DNA of 64,000 nt from Primulina eburnea (lineage: Eukaryota > Streptophyta > Magnoliopsida > Lamiales > Gesneriaceae), in contig NC_133116.1 of the NCBI RefSeq assembly GCF_022965805.1, positions 5,828,001 through 5,892,000 on the forward strand, read 5' to 3'. The notes beneath the pieces are model-generated. The model worked only from the letters and a program-made list of their open reading frames with translations, was not told the origin of the DNA and ran no database searches. A program made the translations under genes and the position numbers. How positions within the stretch are numbered: position 1 is the first letter of the stretch; the number at the start of each line of letters is the position of its first letter. Below are positions 60,501-64,000 of the stretch, one piece after another.

Positions 60501-60887
60501 TTGATGATCGGCTATTTCTCTGTATCAGTTCCTTCTGGCTTAAGTCTTTACTGGTAAGCACCCAATTTTTCCATATGGTTTCTTTTTTAATATATAATAA
60601 TAATTTGGCAGTGTGTACATAATTTTAGGCTAACAAACAACATATTGAGTACCACTCAACAAGTTTGGCTACAGAAATTTGGTGGTGCGAAAAAACCTGT
60701 CAAGCAAATTAGTGATTACACGGTAAAGGAAGAACAATCCCAATCATTTAAGTCAATGTCTGAAGCATCTCCCACTGTGAATGGTGATGAGGTTGACTCA
60801 GAGGATGACAAGAAGGAAAATGATGAAATTTCAGATAGTCGGAAGAGTGAAAAAAGTGATCAGTATCTCTACGAAAATGTTGAAAAG
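57573..60887 (+). CDS. ALB4: ALB3/ALB4-type thylakoid membrane insertase (Oxa1/YidC)
   Basis: Nine exons join in frame: 57573-57932, 58495-58605, 58778-58852, 59130-59190, 59375-59448, 59575-59679, 60007-60114, 60450-60553 and 60629-60887, for 419 residues so far. A chloroplast transit peptide is followed by the Oxa1/YidC core: YGFAIILLTVLVKAATFPLT, QSLTPQIKAIQERYAGDQE, GCLPTLATIPIWIGLYRALS, EGFFWIPSLSGPT, TLAYLVLPVLLIATQYIS and LLPLMIGYFSVSVPSGLSLY|W, then LTNNILSTTQQVWL. The stromal tail is acidic and charged (SEDDKKENDEISDSRKSEK). These proteins insert light-harvesting and other thylakoid proteins, ALB3 through cpSRP; ALB4 assists CF1Fo and cytochrome b6f assembly. ALB4 rather than ALB3 is favoured by the neighbouring TNO1-KCR genes, not by a decisive residue. 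The basic C-terminal exon expected (RSKR-rich) was not found; GT follows 60887, so at least one more exon is likely. Confidence 0.85.
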
Positions 60888-61760
60888 GTACTGTTGTTGT
60901 ATTCTTGGATTACATTGGTTACAAAAATAAATTTCTGCAAAATTTTGTAGGATAGAGCATATAACTTTTATACAAGAAATTTTAGCATGCAATCGATAAT
61001 AACATAACTCAGCTATTTTAAATTGTGGAATACCCTAATGCCGTGTGTCAATGATTGTACTACATAGACGAACCAAACAAGACTGAGGAAATTATCAGTC
61101 TCTCATAATCCCATTTCCCAAATAATTACTATTGTTTGCACCTTATGGAACGCGAATGCCTGATCTTGGATTTTATATCTGTTTTAGGACTGAACATGTG
61201 GTATTGTACTAAAAGCTTTAGATGATGTCAATATCGTTATTTAAATTATTTAAGTTCAACTGCTGTATAAAGTTCACAATTCGATCTTTAGCCTCATATA
61301 TAGGACATCTTAAGCAAGTTCAGCTTATGATATCTCTCTTAAGAACTTGGGTTTTGGTTTCTGAAAATGGGATTTCTGTTTTTTATCCAACTCTCCAGGA
61401 ATAAGTTCTTTGCTGATATCATTAGAATTTTGGGAAGGTGCCTATAACTTTCAGGAATGACGCGTAACCTGAATGTGTATTCCTGTGGAAAAGATCACAG
61501 CCATTCAATCAATAGAGTCTCAGAGTATCCATTTCAAAAGCTTACGGGGGTTCTCTCGAGCCATTTCAAGAGCACTGCTTGAAATTCTACCGTTCATTGT
61601 CAAATTATTTAATGTTGGCGAAGGAGCGATGATTTTCAAGCCTTCCTTTGTTTTCAGAGAGGCAGGACGTAGATGATCACAGTGAGACATGAATAGCAAC
61701 TGTAAGTTTCGAGAAATAATAGCTTTCCATTTTTTTTCCTATGAATTTTTTTCCTGTTGA
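60888..61760 (+). other. Probable 3' part of the ALB4-like gene, exons unresolved
   Basis: Several AG acceptors precede short open stretches (for example after 60949, 61399, 61455 and 61657), but each soon meets a stop in the required phase 0, and none encodes the basic KKR/RSKR tail. The transcript end is therefore open. Intron retention at 60888 would add VLLLYSWITLVTKINFCKIL and a stop at 60950. Confidence 0.3.
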
Positions 61761-64000
61761 AAGCATAGAATATAACGGTGGTAAAATATGAAAATTATCT
61801 TACAAGCATTTTCTTTGCTCCTGGTGTTAAAATAATATATGATTGCCATTGCTTGCCGATTATGAAACCACAACCAGGATACTTTTGACTTTAGAGAACT
61901 TTAGAAAACACACTTTCTATTTATAAATTATACGCTAACAGAACATACTAATTAACGATTTTAATTCTTGTTCACCGAAGATTTGGATAACAAGTTATTC
62001 CTACCGTGGACGGCTGGACTTGGCTGGTGGAACAAATTGGTCATATACATAATCAGTACCAAGGTTCCAAGTTTTGGACAAGATCTCGGGTTAAAAATTC
62101 AATTGTAACAATCTTCTCATTATATTCATAAATAAAGATCAGAGAAATTAGTATCATAGATATATTTTGCTATTCTTTATTTTGGTTTTAATCTCTTACT
62201 GAAAAAAATTTACAGAGTAGAAGAAAATATTCTGCCAACTCTTACCACGCATTTGACAAATTCCAAAAATATAAAAACAATCAGATTTTTTTGTAAAATT
62301 TCTTCCCAAATTTATCAGATAGTCAAGAGTTTACCAAAATAGGTGAATGTCAACATGTTGCATCAAATATATACGCAACTAATAGTTTAACATATCATAT
62401 TATAATATATAATTGTGGTAGAGGGTGAATGGAAGTATGTTTCCAGTTTGTAGGAATGGAAAAGATTATTCATTTTGGATCAAAACATAAAATATTTTAA
62501 AGATACTTAATTTAATAATATAAAAAGCAAGGCACCAATAATGAAGGGTGAAAATGACCAACCCACCTTGAACGTACATTTTGCAGAACACTGACCCCTA
62601 TGACCATAAAATATTAGCAAGTCTAAGAGTAGGGAGATATTGGATAATGGACAATGCAACATCCCATATTATTTGCTCTTTATTTGCTTATTTAATTAGA
62701 TTATCTTGTAAATTAACGTAATAAAATTCGGTTTCTAGCAATAATTTGTTAACGGTTGGTGTTAGTTCATATAATAAAGATGTCTATACCTCTTAAAAAA
62801 CATATCGGGTTAAGAAAATACACTTATTTGGAGAGTGTTTCTCATAATGCTTGGATTCAAACCAACCGACTGAATCCAAGAAACTGCGAATAAAACTATT
62901 ACTTTTCTAAGGGTTTAAGGTCCTTTCGCGATTAGTTGTGTCTGTAGGCATAAATTCATTTTAATCCATCATATCTTGATTTAATTGTGTAGACCACACC
63001 TTCATTTGGTGAGCATCAATCATTATATCACATCTCTTGATCATGTTCGATCTGGTGCATCCATTTTGAATTAGAGATCCTGATCCCATCTCACATCCTT
63101 GGGATGCAACCATAGAGCTAACAATCCATATTTCATTCTTATTTATCTAGATCAATCTTGCTAAATTGATCGTCATCTTATGGTCCTAATTGCACCCATC
63201 TTCGAATCATCAACCTCTATATCGCGACCCTTCAAATCGCAATCTAACGGTTTTTAACGTTTTCCATATCACACATCCTAGTGGCACTCAATCACTCGCC
63301 ACATGTGCACGGACTTTACAGATTGTCACATCACCACCCACAACGTCGTATAATGAAAGGTTTATCAATTCTCCTCACAACGATTTGAAGCGCAAAGAGT
63401 GTCATCAATGCATTTTTTGCGAACTTAGCGTACACGTGTTATGCGTGGCTCAACCTCGACCGTGGACATAGGCTCGAGCAAGTGTGCGGACTATCTGGTT
63501 GGTGTGTTGTACCTCTCTCACTATCAGTTGGCTTGGCTTGGCTTGGCTTGAACTAAACAATAACGCCACACACATAACTCTATATATATAAGGAAAAAAA
63601 AACTCTATATATATAAGGAATATTACATTGGATAGATTTTCCAATAGATGAGATTTCATCGTTTCTTAATAATACAATCTTAATGAGTTTAAAATATCAT
63701 TCACCTAAAATCGGTTTATAAAAAATTGGTATTCTAAAAATATCTACTTGAAAGGTAGATTTCAATTTTCAAGTCAATTTTGAATTTTATCGGATTAGAA
63801 CCATTCAAATTAGGACTAAACACCCATTTTTTCCTACACAATTTTCTTGATTTTTCCCCCGAAATAAATTAATTGTGCTCAGATCATTGTTTTCAAATGA
63901 AATATGATCAAATATTTGAAAATTTAAGATATTATTAGTGAGAGTTTGAAGGGGGGAAAAAGGATTCAAAAAAATTCTCAGAAGCTCTTACACGTATTCA
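61761..64000. other. AT-rich spacer with short simple repeats
   Basis: No gene I can support. A TTGGC pentanucleotide repeat (about 63528-63550) and a duplicated CTCTATATATATAAGGA (63578-63620) are present. The frames at 63190-63471 (plus) and 63450-63659 (minus) have no recognisable domain. Confidence 0.5.

Overview
This is nuclear DNA from a flowering plant, almost certainly a eudicot. The evidence is AT-rich spacers, GT-AG introns, chloroplast transit peptides, a tRNA-Val gene, and genes whose closest relatives I recognise are from Arabidopsis. An asterid (perhaps Lamiales) is my guess from the interspersed-repeat families; nothing in the sequence proves it.

Layout. 1-385 holds the 3' end of an ABCC-type ABC transporter gene. 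3123-3196 is a tRNA-Val(AAC) gene. 3758-11224 is an eight-exon gene for a giant coiled-coil, tail-anchored protein matching TNO1, the trans-Golgi SYP41 interactor. 11.9-19.1 kb is a non-autonomous Helitron (carrying a nested TRIM element) followed by a 3-kb tandem array of about 365-bp units. 19.5-22.8 kb is a CPBP/CAAX-protease-family gene that lacks its middle part and carries a 2.3-kb solo LTR in its last intron. 22.8-26.0 kb is a tandem duplication of a small secreted cysteine-rich peptide gene: copy 1 is intact, copy 2 is broken. 26246-31000 is a complete but frameshifted Ty1/copia element on the minus strand. 31247-34497 is an 11-exon RGS1 gene (7TM receptor-like plus RGS domain).

34.5-40.4 kb is a repeat-rich spacer with MITEs, a Helitron end and a CACTA end. 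40386-41042 is a lone first exon of a very-long-chain 3-ketoacyl-CoA reductase (KCR). 42884-48773 encodes a large Lys-rich protein with internal repeats and one apparent frameshift. 49481-50020 (minus) is PSBY, with a 9-codon gap in its first membrane helix. 52431-56643 is a Foldback-like element whose inverted arms are built from about 228-bp tandem repeats. 57573-60887 and beyond is an ALB3/ALB4-type (Oxa1/YidC) thylakoid insertase gene. The rest to 64000 shows no gene I can support.

How the genes relate. TNO1, KCR, PSBY and ALB4 are not functionally linked, but they look like one ancestral block. From memory, Arabidopsis has TNO1, KCR2 and ALB4 close together near At1g24460-24490 and KCR1 next to PSBY at At1g67730-67740, so this window seems to hold the unduplicated order. 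PSBY and the insertase both act at the thylakoid membrane. RGS1 works in heterotrimeric G-protein and sugar signalling at the plasma membrane. TNO1 works in Golgi-to-vacuole traffic. About half of the window is transposon-derived.
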